From: Emmonsiellopsis sp. PD_33
Lineage: Eukaryota > Ascomycota > Eurotiomycetes > Onygenales > Ajellomycetaceae
DNA: 64,000 nt
Reading direction: 5' to 3'
NCBI GenBank assembly: GCA_032988165.1
Contig: JANTQF010000091.1
Location: 53,733-117,732, forward strand
Below the pieces are notes generated by a model. The model made no database searches, was not told where the DNA came from, and worked only from the letters and a program-made list of their open reading frames with translations. A program made the translations under genes and the position numbers. Positions 1 to 10,958 of the stretch are shown piece after piece. Numbering within the stretch: the first letter of the stretch is position 1; each line of letters starts with the position of its first letter.

Positions 1-601
1 AAACTTGATGGTCCCAGCCAGGGGGTCAAAAGCTGCGCTGGGACGCAGGATGAAGCATTGGCTTTTGTAGGGATAGAAGACTGAGAGATGTAGGAGAATC
101 TCACGGCCTATAAGTGCAATTAGACGGGACAAGAAATATTCCCAAACATTCATTCCCCAGCGTCAACATATTCCAGAGATTGTAGATTTGGCATTTCCAT
201 CGAGCTCGAGCTTGAAGCTTTGTCAGATTAAAGTTTTGATCATGTGACTCGATTTCGGCATGCCGGCTTGGCAATTTTCTTTTCCAAAATTCCCCGGTTT
301 GGAGGATTCTTTGATAATGTTACAACTTCTAACAGAAAACTAATAGAAATAAGGTCACGCATGAAGCAAAGTATTTTGAATCCTATTTTATTACACACTT
401 AGCTCTGAGAAAAATCCGCAAATATCTAAAAATAACACACAAAACTCCACGCGAGCAACAAAAACTCCCTCGACAAAGTAACTTCCCTGTCGATATCCAT
501 ATAATAAAGTGCCTGGTTGGCAGTCTGATAGTAGTTTCCAGTCCTCAGGTATCATCATAAAGAAAAAATAAAGGAAAGCCCCAAAGCACTTTTTTGTTTC
601 T
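1..601. other. Intergenic, downstream of NOP7
   Basis: No gene is recognised here. The stretch has normal composition with CpG present. It should contain the 3' UTR of the minus-strand gene ending at 602. An AATAAA on the minus strand near 381-386 could serve as a poly(A) signal, but this is weak evidence. Confidence 0.5.
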
Positions 602-2787
602 TTAATTACCCTTTTTCATACCCTGCTCGATCTTTCTCCGCTTACGTCTCAGCTTCTCAGCCTCCGCATCCTGCTTCTTATTCGAGTAGATCATCTTATC
701 AAGCAACTTGCGTTTCTTGCGGCTCATCATCATCTTCTGGCGCTCGAGCTCTTCCTCTTCCTTCTTCTTCTGCGTAGCACGTTTCTTGGCAAGAGGTCCT
801 TGTTTCTTCGAGCCCTTGCTAGCGGCGCCGTTGGTGGCCGCGGAGGAGGCGGAGAATGGAAGCCCAGCAGCCTCAGCTTCCAGCTCCATCTGGTGCTGTG
901 TTCTGGCGTTTTCTTCTTCGTCTTCTGATCCGGAACTAACATCTTCATCCTGATCGAATCCCTTGAATTCCTCGGGGACCTTTTCGTCGTCCTCACTCTC
1001 GTCGGTATCCGATTCTGTGCCGGCAACGTCCATTCCACCGTCGATTGATTCCTCTTCAGAGTCCTCCATGTCAGAATCCTGCGCAAGATTGGAAAGGATT
1101 TTCTTAGATTCTGCGTTCTCGTCCTCGTCCTCCATTTCCTCGTCTTCTTCATATTCTTCCTCCTCAGCAGCACGCTCAGCTTCCCCTTCCTCCTCTTGAT
1201 CGGCCAGAGTAGCTCTTGGGTCGTAAGCACCCTTGGTGGGTTTAACCCATGGGCTCAAGTGAGGGGGTAGCGAGGCACCAGGAGCATAAAGATCAGGTCG
1301 TAGAAGCTTGCCCTCATTGACGCAGTCCCAAACCCACTGGGGCTGAACATAGGTTCTCCCTGGAATTCTGGTACCTGGTCTTACCCTTGGGGCGGTCTCG
1401 GTTCCCTCCTCGGGGTTCTTGGGCATTGGAGGGAGCGCAGACTCGGGAAGGGGAGGACGATCAACAATCTGATGGGTGATTCGAGTGTCTGCTTCATCGT
1501 GCGTGAACGCACCCTCTCCAAGTACACTATCCCAGCCAACCCGCTTGCAACCAAATGCGCGCAAAAGGAATTCGAGCGGTGGTCGAGGAGCCTCTCGGGA
1601 GATGAAGAAGGTAAATGGTGCGAACAGCGACGCGGCTTCGCTCCCGCTAATTTGTGGCTGAGGCAAAGTATCGGCCTCGGGGGCGATGGGCTCGAAGGTA
1701 TCGATGGCATCAGTGTTGTCCTCCTGAGTTTCGGTACTTTGCTCCGCAGGCTCCTTATCCAGCTGGGCGGATTGGAGGATGTTATCAACTTTGGTTTGAA
1801 CCTCCTTCGATGCAGCGGTCTCCTTCTCGTCGTTCCCATTCGCAATCGCCTTTTGTGTTTCTCCAACCTTGCGGCCCTCCAGAGTGAAAGCAGCCAACTC
1901 AGCACCGCGTTCGTCGCTCGAAGCGTCGAACTTGGGAGGGTAAACCAGTCCGATCGAGGTATACAGACGGAAGTTGACGAATCCAAGCAGCGTAGTGTAG
2001 AATTCCACGAAAGTACCCATGATTCTATAATCCACATCGCCTGTAACTCGTTGGACGAATCTGTATGGGACGAGCCACATTATGTCCTGACCCTGGATCG
2101 TAGCCTGGTAATAAATGCCCTTGACAGAGAGGAAAGATTTTCGGAGAGAATTGGTGGTGATCAGGTAATGTTGGAATTCATGGCACAGGCGTTGGCAGAG
2201 GGCAATGGTCTTGGGAGGCACGGTCGTGGTCGACGGCAGGTTGGCGAACAGGAACAGCAGCGACAGGGCGTCATCAAGGTCTCGAAGCGCATCCACAAAT
2301 GTCGGGTATCTTTCCTTGATAATGTGATCCAGTGACATTTTGGGCGCATTGTTTTTCTCAAGTCTTGCGGCATCTCCAACGTCTCCACGACCCAGAGATC
2401 TCGCAATCTTTTTGGCGAGCGATTTTTGTTCCCGAAACTTCTTGAGCAGCGGCTCGTGGAGCAGGTACTGGATATCCCTCGTGTAGTAAAAGGTGGTGCT
2501 GGGAGTCGCGGACTTGGACGCCTTCTTTTTGTTTCGCGGCTCACGGGGATAGATACCTACCACAAAGATCAGCCAGTGCGCCATACATGCCGTCGCAGGA
2601 GAAGTTCTTACCTTTGAAGATACATAGTCTGCGGAAATCCGGGAGAGAAATCTGCAGTTTGCGCACCGCCTGCGTTCTGGTGATGAAATTTTTTGCCTGG
2701 CCAGAGGCGCCTGAAACAACGTTAGAGAGAGAATTTCGTTGACAGGAAATAGCAAGCAAACATACCCTTCTTCTTGATTTTGCCCAT
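602..2787 (-). CDS. NOP7: Pescadillo homolog (ribosome biogenesis factor NOP7)
   Basis: Nucleolar protein of the PeBoW (Nop7-Erb1-Ytm1) complex, needed for 27S pre-rRNA processing and 60S subunit assembly. Three exons: 2787-2766, 2710-2612 and 2556-602, with two 55-nt introns; 691 aa. The start ATG at 2787 gives MGKIKKKG, the standard pescadillo N-terminus; the longer open frame upstream is only intron and leader read-through. The pescadillo N-terminal domain spans about residues 5-270, including GQAKNFITRTQAVRKLQISL and GIYPREP. A BRCT domain lies at about 349-468 with the conserved Trp in WVWDCV near 450. A long Asp/Glu-rich segment (about 494-590) is followed by a Lys/Arg-rich coiled C-terminus (about 618-691) fit for nucleolar targeting. 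Length agrees with other fungal pescadillos. The gene is divergent from PIG-U. Confidence 0.96.
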
Positions 2788-3070
2788 TTTGCGAATTGAC
2801 GCGGATTCGCACTCCCAAATGTGGTTGTCTGCGGAGTTGATTGTTCAGAAAAAGTTTCCAAGCCCAAGTTGTGCGGCAGTCGGAGAAAAGCTCGAGGTGG
2901 CCCGTGCGTCGGCGTCGACTTGGGCCCAAACTGCAACGTGGGGAGACGACACTTGAGATTTGGCCTCGAACATCAGATATCTGACCCCAATTCACGGCAA
3001 TTCGCCCTATCCACGAGGATTTGCCGCTCGCTGTCTCCGGTATGAGTCGTCGCAGCTGTTCGTGTTCATA
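2788..3070. promoter_or_regulatory. Divergent promoter NOP7 / PIG-U
   Basis: The 283 bp between the two start codons must hold both promoters and 5' UTRs. No TATA box or named site stands out; the inference rests only on the head-to-head gene arrangement. Confidence 0.6.
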
Positions 3071-4567
3071 ATGTCCGTCGACAGAAGGAAACTCGGCGTG
3101 TTCGGCGCGGCCATCGCTCTCCGCATCGTTCTATTTACACTGTTCCCCACGCTCCCTGACCTCTTGACCGGCCGCGTAGAGGTGTCGACACCTGTTAGCA
3201 GCTTCAAAAGATGTATGTGGATGTGTCCTGCGTATAGGATAAACAGTCTCTGACCTATGTTGTGCACACAGTACAAGAGGGCGTGTTTCTATACACCCGG
3301 GGCGTCTCACCCTACGATGGCGGCGTGTACCATCAGGTGTGTATACTCCGTCTTCAAAAGAATTCAATTTCAAGGAACTCCAATCTGATGCTTTTTGGAC
3401 AAGGCGCCCATTCTCCTCCCGATATTCTCCCTTCTCCCGCAGGCCCAGGACCACCCCCTGCTTACGGGCTTGGTTTACATTATCCTCGACCTCCTTAACG
3501 CTGCCGCATTGATCAGTATATCGAACTCCGGCGAGTCCGTCGTGTCACGACTCTTTACGTCCCCGCGGAAGAATATCAGATGGGGCGGGGTGTCCATAGC
3601 TGCTGGGTATGTCTACGTTTATTGACTCCCATGAAAGGGCGCGATTCTGACTTCTCAGCTACCTCTTCAACCCCTTCGTGATCGCAACATGCTTGGGCAG
3701 ATCGCCAAATGCGTTCACCAATTCCGCAATATTGTATGCCGTTTCTAATGCAGTAACGGGCAATACCTTCAACTCTCTGCTCGCACTAGGATTTGCTTCC
3801 TACCTGTCTCTTTACCCGGCACTCCTATTCCCCCCGCTTATCCTCCTTTGCTACGATCGCACCGTAACTAGGGGCAGTTCGTCAGGCAGTGCGGTTGTCT
3901 ACGCCCTACGACACTTTTTGCTATTTGTGACGAGCGTTGCACTGCTCCTTTGCATATCTTACATCATCACTGGTAATTCGTGGGAGTTTATATCCGCGAC
4001 ATACGGCGTGCAGTTACTAGTGCCTGATTTGACGCCCAACGCTGGGCTATGGTGGTATTTCTTTATTGAAATATTCGATCCATTCCGGGAGTTCTTCCTG
4101 GGGGTTTTTTGGCTACATCTAGCGGGATACGTGGGCGCCCTGACGGTCAGGATGAGAACCCAACCTCTCTTCGTCATCACCAGTCTCCTCGGAATATTTG
4201 CAATTTTCAAACCATATCCGAGCATATCTGACGTCTCCATCTACTTCGCACTCCTCCCTCTATACCGACATGTCTTCCCATGTACGTTCCACCGTCTTCT
4301 TCTCGTTATGTCCGCTAACATATCTCAGTAATGCGTTACACATTCTTCGCCGTTGCCGCTTTGCTGTATGCCACGCTTCTCGGCCCAGCGTTCCACCATC
4401 TATGGATATATGCTGGTTCAGGTAACGCCAACTTCTTCTATGCGATAACCCTAGTGTGGAGCTTGGGCCTCTCGATCCTCGTCGCAGATTCGATCTTCGC
4501 GGTCCTTCGCGACGAGTGGGAAATAGAACGGCCGGAAATGAAAGGAAAATACGCCAAGCAGATCTAG
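3071..4567 (+). CDS. GAB1: GPI transamidase subunit PIG-U (Gab1/Cdc91)
   Basis: Multi-span ER membrane subunit of the GPI transamidase, which attaches preformed GPI anchors to proteins. Five exons: 3071-3212, 3272-3336, 3404-3606, 3659-4281 and 4329-4567, with introns of 59, 67, 52 and 47 nt; 423 aa, close to the yeast and human proteins. Family signatures are visible: an N-terminal hydrophobic segment followed by LPDLLTGRVEVSTPV, then EGVFLYTRGVSPYDGGVYHQ, a FNPFVIATCLGRS-type loop and NANFFYAITLVWSLGLSIL near the C-terminus. Many hydrophobic segments agree with a polytopic protein. The first splice rejoins a TTA Leu codon. The stop is only 44 bp from that of the convergent acetyltransferase gene, so the 3' UTRs probably overlap. 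Confidence 0.94.
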
Positions 4568-4611
4568 CTGGCGCATTTCTTCAAGCTCCATCCGCCACCC
4601 AGTCCAATTAT

Positions 4612-5615
4612 TTACCAGACCACATACCTTCTATTTTCCTGCCTTTCCGATTCCGTGCCCGTCAAGTCCTTAGATAATATCATATAATCAAATTCCCTCG
4701 TATTGCCATTCCTCAATTTCATCGGTCGCGGGGAGAACTCATCCTCCCTGTAGCCGAGCCGTTCATAAAACCGCATCCCGCTCACATTCGCTTTGAAAAC
4801 GGTCAACATGCACTTCTTCACGCCGACCTTGCGCCCGATATCCTCATACCCCCCAATTAATATCTTGCCTATCCCCCTGTGCTGCAACGGCGGCGCGAGA
4901 TGGATCTCGTAGCAATATATAACCTCGATCCCGTCCTCGTAGGTAACCATGAACGACAAGAACCCGCCAATTTCACGGCCACCATCTTGCCCCGCTTCCT
5001 CTCCGCTATCCTGCCGCACCAGCAACATATACCGCATATCCAGCAGTTTCATCTCATTCTTCTTCTTGGCTGGCGACCAGCCGGTCGTTGAGTGCTTGTA
5101 CGTTTCCGAGCTGGTGAGTTTGACCAGGGCAAAGCAGGCATCGAGATCTGATTTCGAGATGGAAGTCGACGAGTAGATTTCGAGGGCGTAGTGGTCGTAT
5201 TCTGCTTCGGCTGTGCTGGGGGTAGTGCCGGGTATATACGTGGTGGGAACGGGGAGGACGAGGTTGTGGAGGGTTGCGGGGACGTAGTGGGTGATGAATT
5301 GGTCGATTGGGAGGTCATTGACGGATTCGACGAGGCGCGGGGGGTTGGTTGGAGGGTTCTGGGGGGCTGGAGGGGATATGGAGTTAGATAGACACTGTAT
5401 TGATGATTAGGTGAATGCCGCAAATATTTACCTAGATCCCGCCCCCTTGCTGGTGAATCAGCTCCCATATCCTCGCTCTCTTCAAGCATATCCTTCACGG
5501 CCTCACTCATCCGCTCATCCGCACCACCGTCACCGCCATGTCTCCTCTTCTTAAAAGCTGTAGGGCTCTTCGTGACGCGGGCGTCGTGCACTTTCCTCAA
5601 GGCGGATGAAGCCAT
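4612..5615 (-). CDS. NAT4: N-alpha-acetyltransferase 40 type (histone H4/H2A NatD)
   Basis: GNAT-fold N-terminal acetyltransferase of the Naa40/Nat4 type, whose known substrates are the N-termini of histones H4 and H2A. Two exons: 5615-5432 and 5366-4612, with a 65-nt intron carrying a CTAAC branch site; 312 aa. The acetyl-CoA loop QHRGIG is at residues 223-228, and FYERLGY near 262 is the C-terminal GNAT element. The segment TGWSPAKKKNEMK and the following MRYMLLV strand resemble the Naa40 substrate region. The N-terminus (1-61) is basic then acidic, as in other fungal homologs; a Pro-rich linker follows. An acceptor 27 nt upstream of the chosen one would give an in-frame stop, so the chosen acceptor is preferred. 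Assignment to Naa40 rather than another GNAT is by motif recall. Confidence 0.82.
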
Positions 5616-5929
5616 TGCTTGTGTTATCTAATCAGTCAAAAATCAGTTCGACGCCGTAAACAAAAGGCCCAAGTCATTGCTAGACCACATAACCCTCAAT
5701 TCGCCCTCCTATCGGTCGTCGTTCAACCCTCCAGCCCCAACCAACAGACGCGTTAATCGCGTTCCCAATCTCCGCGTCGCCCGCTCACCGCTTTTATTCT
5801 GCCAGCCAACCCTCCACCAAAGCTCCGCAAGCTATCCTCCACCAGCCCAGACAAGCTCCCCTTGGAATACCTCAGTCGAAGATCGCATGGCGGACAGCCC
5901 GGATCGCGCACTCACGGCTCGACTCCCCC
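5616..5929. promoter_or_regulatory. Divergent promoter NAT4 / LYR-motif gene
   Basis: The 314 bp between two head-to-head start codons must serve both genes. The sequence is C- and CT-rich on the plus strand. An ATG at 5888 opens a different frame that does not join the downstream exons, so it is a possible upstream start rather than the gene start. Confidence 0.5.
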
Positions 5930-6662
5930 ATGCGCTGGTCATCTCGCCTGTTCGCAGCGGCCGCCGGACAGCCCGCGCGCAGGATTCGGAGGGCGACTAT
6001 TAGTTTGGACCATGTAAGTTTTTTTTTCAGATATATGGCGACGGAGATGTTTAAAAAACGAACAATTAGTATTAGAAACTTGACTAACTCAATCGCGTTC
6101 TTCGTTGACCCCAGTTTATCCAACGACAGCGTGCGCTCAGTCTCTGGCGGGAGATCGTGAGAGCGACGAATAGTATGTGCCTACTCGACTCCGCCATATA
6201 TTTGGTTATGTTCTAGCAGCGCGATTGCGGCGGGGCTTTTTTCTCTCGGGATATGCATCACCTAATTCAATAATTACTTCCTTGCGATTTCAGAAATCCC
6301 TAAATCCGGCACGAGAGACGAGCTACGGAGTTTCGCACGGCATGAATTCGAGCGGAATAAGGATGTTACTGATTTGGTTAGTAGTCGAAGCATCCTGGAC
6401 CCTGAGGTCGAAAACCCTGTGGTTGGAAAATATACATTTGGGGTTGGATGCTAATTAGATGAATACTATGGTGCAGACTCATATTAGATATTTGATATCG
6501 GTATGTGAACTAAATGAATGAGCGGCTCGTCTATTCATCCCCGCGTGAGCTGGAGAAGACCCCTTCGATTGCTGATTGCGATTTGTTGAATACGTATGCG
6601 TGCAGACGGGCAAGACGGAATTCGATGCCATGCGGCGGTATATTGATGAGCAGGCGGCGTGA
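5930..6662 (+). CDS. LYR-motif mitochondrial protein, LYRM2-like
   Basis: Small LYR-family protein; members act in mitochondrial complex assembly together with acyl carrier protein. Five exons: 5930-6013, 6115-6172, 6294-6376, 6477-6500 and 6606-6662; 101 aa. Exon 4 is a 24-nt microexon. The N-terminus is Arg/Ala-rich without acids, like a matrix signal. ISLDHFIQRQRALSLWREIV holds the LYR triplet as LWR (residues 38-40). It is followed by the conserved DELRSFARHEFERNKDVTD, then THIRYLIS|TGKTEFDAMRRYI, which is the LYRM2-type C-terminus. The splice sites were chosen because each join restores this family pattern. The exons are too short to be noticed as open frames. Confidence 0.85.
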
Positions 6663-7148
6663 TGGCTAGGGAGCTGTCTCTTTCTAGCTTTGGAATCGTG
6701 GAATTCGCCGAGCTCCTAATGAGTGGGCAAATACTGGAAGCGGAGAACGTCCAGAGAATGAATGGCTATCATGGATTGTTTTGTCCCCGGATACATCAAC
6801 GGGAATGTTCCCACATGAAACTCCTTTGAGCGGTTTTTGGGACGGAGATGAGGGAAAGGTTTGTAGTATAATGAGTTAAAAAGTAGAGAATATTCCCATT
6901 CTTACATGTAGCACCATACATATCCTCGTCAACCCTTATTTACAAAAAGAAAAAAGACAAAAAAGACAAGATGAATCATACACATCTATCCCTTTGAAAT
7001 CCACCCAAAGAAAAAAAGCAGGAAATAGACATAGAAAAAATAAACCCCCATAAAATAGCAGAGAGCACCACGCCATCCACACAAGACAACACGCAAGCAT
7101 CTGTCCCGTATCCATTCCACTCATCAAATACCCACCCCCCAACCCAAC
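6663..7148. other. Intergenic between convergent LYR-motif gene and RCF1
   Basis: It holds the 3' UTRs of two convergent genes. A moderately A-rich stretch is visible at about 6,940-7,060. No coding or RNA gene was recognised. Confidence 0.5.
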
Positions 7149-7770
7149 CTACCCCTTCCTCTCCACCTCCCTCGCCGCCGCCTCAATCGCCGCATGCCTC
7201 TCCCTCCAATCCCGATCCTCCTTATCCCTCACCTCCAGCTCCTTCAACCACGCATCCCTCTTCTCCTGATCGCGCTTATCCTGCAACGCGCGCTCAAACT
7301 CCTTGCGCTGCTTGCGCTCCTGGCCGTAATACATGCCTCCGGCGACGATGGCGCAGAGCGTGAAGGCGTGCGCGTAGATGCGCGCCCGGAACATGCGGTT
7401 TAGCTCCAGGCTGTCGCCGGCTTTCATGGATTTGTAGGCGCGCCAGAGGGCGTAGCTGGTTGCTGCGTAGCCTGTTATTTTGTTGGGGGGGTGGAGGTTA
7501 GCTGGGGGGCTAGGGGCTGGTTGGGTGGAGCGCGGGGGGGGTTGTATGTATGTATGTATGTCTGACCTAGCGGGATAAGCGGCTCCTCCCTAATCCGTCT
7601 CGAGAACTTTTGCCATTTCGTCTCTTCGAAGTATTCTCTATAAAAAACACGCACGGTTGGCTTGTTAGTTACCTGTTTTTGAAACTCCAGTGGCGCAAAT
7701 CATTCGGAATCCGAGAAATAGTTACGTACGGATGCCGGTCGAAGGACGAGGGCATCGGTTCGTTACTCAT
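7149..7770 (-). CDS. RCF1: Respiratory supercomplex factor 1 (HIG1 domain)
   Basis: Inner mitochondrial membrane protein that associates with cytochrome c oxidase and supports III-IV supercomplexes. Three exons: 7770-7730, 7637-7567 and 7471-7149, with introns of 92 and 95 nt; 144 aa. The HIG1 domain is clear: FFEET-like EYFEETKWQKF, REEPLIPLG leading into the first membrane segment (about 34-51), YKSMKAGDSLELNRMFRARI, and a second membrane segment (about 70-87). The C-terminal 55 residues are highly charged with heptad-like spacing, a likely coiled coil, as in fungal Rcf1. The second intron contains a GTAT microsatellite (about 7,548-7,562). The gene start lies 541 bp from the transposon island. 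Confidence 0.93.
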
Positions 7771-8311
7771 TTTGGGCGGTTTGACTGGGCGGGCCCAATT
7801 GAGTAATGTGTATGTTCAAATGGGAGGTAAATAGATGGCCGGGTGGCCGTTGGGAGAGGGGCCCGGTTGTAGATGGGGGGGGCGGAGGAGTGGTCTGCGG
7901 AGGGCGATTTTCCGGACAGCTCTGGGCGGGCTTGGGTTCGCGAAAGGGATCGGATTAGATCGGAGAAGCTGCGTCTTGGGCCATTGGGTAGGGGCTGCAA
8001 TAGGCGAATGTATATTCTGTAGAGATGTGATCGTGTTCGCCCTGCCGGTGCGGAGGTCGTTGAAAATTGGAGCAGTCAGTCCGCTTCTTTTCAGCGGATG
8101 ACGTCGAACCTAAAAAAAGCCGTGCCAAGACTTTTGGCATTTCCGGAGACTATGGAGATGGGTTTTTTGATTGGCAAATATCTGTACATCGATTGAATTT
8201 CTTCTGGTAGTTCTATATGATAAGGAGCAGTTTCTGATATGTACTCTCTGGATTTTTATAGTCGAAGCAATTTGACATCTGGTGAGTTTACTGAACGGCA
8301 ACTCTACACTT
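7771..8311. other. RCF1 upstream region
   Basis: Upstream of the minus-strand RCF1 gene. G-rich and CpG-rich at first (to about 8,110), then more AT-rich while still containing CG, up to the island edge. No gene was recognised. Confidence 0.5.
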
Positions 8312-8327
8312 CGATAAATATATTTTC
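8312..8327. repeat. Left TSD of the LINE (CGATAAATATATTTTC)
   Basis: This 16-mer recurs at 55,914-55,929 as CAATAAATATATTTTC, with one G/A difference at a CpG. It is the target-site duplication that delimits the whole island. The next CG on the right side lies two bases after the second copy. Confidence 0.9.
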
Positions 8328-8400
8328 CAGCATAAAGTTGTTTTTATTCTGACTACATATCTACATAGTCCTGAAGAGGTGTGCTAGCCTGACCCTGGGT

Positions 8401-8423
8401 GCTGGTGCAGGGACTTGAACCCC
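8401..8423 (-). other. tRNA T-arm-like segment in the LINE 3' UTR
   Basis: The minus strand reads GGGGTTCAAGTCCCTGCACCA-like. This matches a tRNA B box (GGTTCRANTCC) with the usual CG replaced by CA, followed by an acceptor-like GCACCA. No A box or 5' half of a tRNA was found upstream, so it is not a complete tRNA gene. Confidence 0.4.
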
Positions 8424-9071
8424 ATCTCATCACTCTATAGTAAATTGTTATTGGTTTCATATAGATTCCATCCTTTATTAATAGGAGGATGGGCTCTACT
8501 GTTACCATTAGTTCTCTTCTAGTCCCTCATTGTTCAACCAGTCTTCTGAGTCATGGGTAGGCCCTGAGGGTGTATTTCTCCTCTCTGGGTCTGTCATTCT
8601 TGATCCTTTAACTACCTTGATTCTCTAGGGGTTCTCCCCCCAGGCATCTTGGAAGGCTCTCATATTGTGTTGGGCAGAGTGATACTGCTTTCTCATACAC
8701 ATTATCCTCTCTATTATGATTAGGTTGCTCATGAAGCATCTAAAGTAGGTTAAAACTGCCTGTAGGTCCCAGTACATATTACTTAAGTTTTATGAAAAGA
8801 ATAAGTAGGCTTTCCATATAATCTATATTGCTGATGAGTAAATACCTCTTCAGTGTTTTCTCTCTACTACTCTCTTTATAGGAGATATTATGAGGAGGGC
8901 AATCATCTCATTCCTGGTCCTAAAGGGTCTCATACTCACTAGAGGATTAAGTGACTCTCATATTGATACAGCCTTCTCTCAGACTTCAGTGGCAACCATA
9001 CATTTCACCTAGATATGATGGATTGTAAAGTCAACCCCATGAATTGAATATATGTGCATATTAGAGTCCAC

Positions 9072-10954
9072 CTATTTCAACCTTGTTTCAGTGTTAACCT
9101 TGTTATAGAGGAGATGCCATATCAAATCCCCTACCTTAGGGATATGAAGCTGTTTTCTTGTCATTTTCCAGAGATAGCCTGAAGAGGCCATAATTCCAGT
9201 AGAGTCCTTAAGTGCCTTCAGAGGTTCAAAAGTATGACTGTTAAAGTCTGTATCTATCAACTGTTTCTAAAGGATAATTCTGTAAGCTACCCTATAGGTA
9301 GCTTTTTCCAATGAAATGTCTTCTACTTTATAGAGAGCTGCTCTTATTACTAGCCTGGCCCAGATATAAGAATCTTAACTGAGGAGAGAGGCTCATTCCT
9401 CTAGAATACCTTTAATCATTCATTCAATTATCAGAAGAGCACACCCTTCTAGGCTTTTAAATAAGAATGTCAGAACTTTAGGGGTATTACCCTAGAGATC
9501 CTAGATATCTCTAATAAAGTAAGCCCTATAGTTTCAGAGCTCTTTCCAAATATCAGAGCTTTAGTGTCTTGAGCTGCCACTGATAGTCCTGCCAATCAAT
9601 AAGTAATACTAAAAGTATACACTTAATAGTTCTGCACAGAACTGAGATGCTATTAGAATAAAAAGTTTAGTTAACTTTATTTCATTGAGCTTCCTTTAAG
9701 TCATCTAAAGATTCTTTACTTTATAAGGCTAGTTAGATTTACTACTCAGTCTCTAGAATCATAATTGTATAACTACTATACTCAGTATCTTATTAGAAGT
9801 CCTTACTGCTACCTAGATCATCATATAGCAGGCTATTATAACTTAGAGTAGATTAGAGTGAGTAGTTGCTTAGTTGATCATAGAGACTACTGAGGCCCTA
9901 ATAATTAACTTAAAATTCATACACCTCATGCTTCCTTCCTTAATATTTAAGCATGCATGTAGGTCTCTTAAGATCTGATAACATTTATCATTCTAGATCA
10001 AGCAGTAGTACTTTAACTGCATTTTATCCTTATATTCTTTGAGAACTAATAGAAATTTTATTAGAAAGTAAGGAATAGATATCAGCAGTATATTAGCTAC
10101 TAAAATCTATCTCTTCACTAATATATAGAATTTAATTTATTTATTAACAATCTTTATCATTCAGTCTGTGATCACAGTTTATAGTCTATTAATAGCTTGA
10201 TCAATTTCTATACTAATAGGAACCCCTAGATATATATAAGTACTATCCTGAGGAATCATTAAGATATTTATTATTCTCAAGAAGGTTTTTAATTCAATCA
10301 GCTTTAACTTATTTCAATTCACCCTGACCCTACTTGCAGTGGTATAGGAGTCCAAGATTGTATGAATCTTACTTGCCTCCTAGTCATTTTAAAATAATAC
10401 TATAGTGTCATTTGTGTATAGTATCATCTTAATTGTAATATCTTCTAACTCAATCTCTTGGATTGCAGAAGATCAAATTATAACTTAGACTAAAAATTTA
10501 ATTATAGTAATATAAAGTGGGTAACTTATGAGGTCATTCTGCCTCACACTACTTTAAACTGATATCCTGTGACTACTAAACCCATTAATGTAGAGTTAGA
10601 TAGTTACCCCTTTATAAAACTACTTTAATAGCTTAATAAAAGGTTCTCCTACTCTCATAGCTCTCAGCATCAACCACATAAACTTATAGCTAACTTAGTT
10701 GTAGGCCTTCTCTTAATTAAGAAACAGCATCTCTAAGTACTCATTATTACTTCAAATGAGAATATATTGAATTATTTGGATATTATCATCTATCAGTTTT
10801 TCTTTAAGAAAGGCTATTTAATGGTCCTCAATGATGGGAGATAGCATCTTAACTAATCTAATTATTAAAATCTCAGTTAGAATTTTATAATCTATATTTA
10901 TTATAGTCAGAAGTTAATAGTTCTTCAACTTTATTCTATCTTCCTTCTTATGAA
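9072..10954 (-). pseudogene. LINE ORF2, reverse transcriptase and C-terminus (decayed)
   Basis: Reading the minus strand through stops gives a non-LTR RT: LLHKKEDRIKLKNY, then EKAYN.VSYKFMWLMLRAM (the EKAYDRV region), INGFSSHRISV, a VRQGDPIS-like block, and YTNDT where the catalytic YADDT should be. Further downstream, about 9,072-9,260, is WHLLYNKVNTETRLK, which resembles the zf-RVT-type C-terminal region of L1-like elements. The LDQEKAYDR-type motif points to an L1/Tx1- or Deceiver-like clade rather than the Tad1 clade common in ascomycetes. Many stops and a changed catalytic box show it is inactive. Confidence 0.85.
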
Positions 10955-10958
10955 GTAG

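Larger units (their letters stand above)
8328..10958 (-). mobile_element. LINE, 3' part (RT, C-terminal region, 3' UTR)
   Basis: Downstream half of a non-LTR retrotransposon on the minus strand. The upstream half is at 52,399-55,913. The rejoined element would be about 6.1 kb. Its 3' end lacks a pure poly(A) tail and reads AATAAAAACAAC then TTTATGCTG before the TSD. The frame crosses the insertion point at 10,958/52,403 with the 4-bp duplication GTAG removed. CpG is absent and stops are mostly TAG/TAA. Confidence 0.88.

Noticed and set aside
1472..2335. 287-codon plus-strand open frame opposite NOP7
   Set aside because: Antisense shadow of the pescadillo coding sequence.
5677..6003. 108-codon frame starting at 5,677 as a separate gene
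   Set aside because: It does not connect to any exon; the LYR-motif gene uses another frame from 5,930.
8401..8423. TGGTGCAGGGACTTGAACCCC as a retrotransposon primer-binding site
   Set aside because: No LTR ends at this point, and the segment lies inside the LINE 3' end.
8328..8427. Complete tRNA gene at the island edge
   Set aside because: Only a T-arm and 3' acceptor-like part are visible; no A box, D arm or anticodon arm was found.
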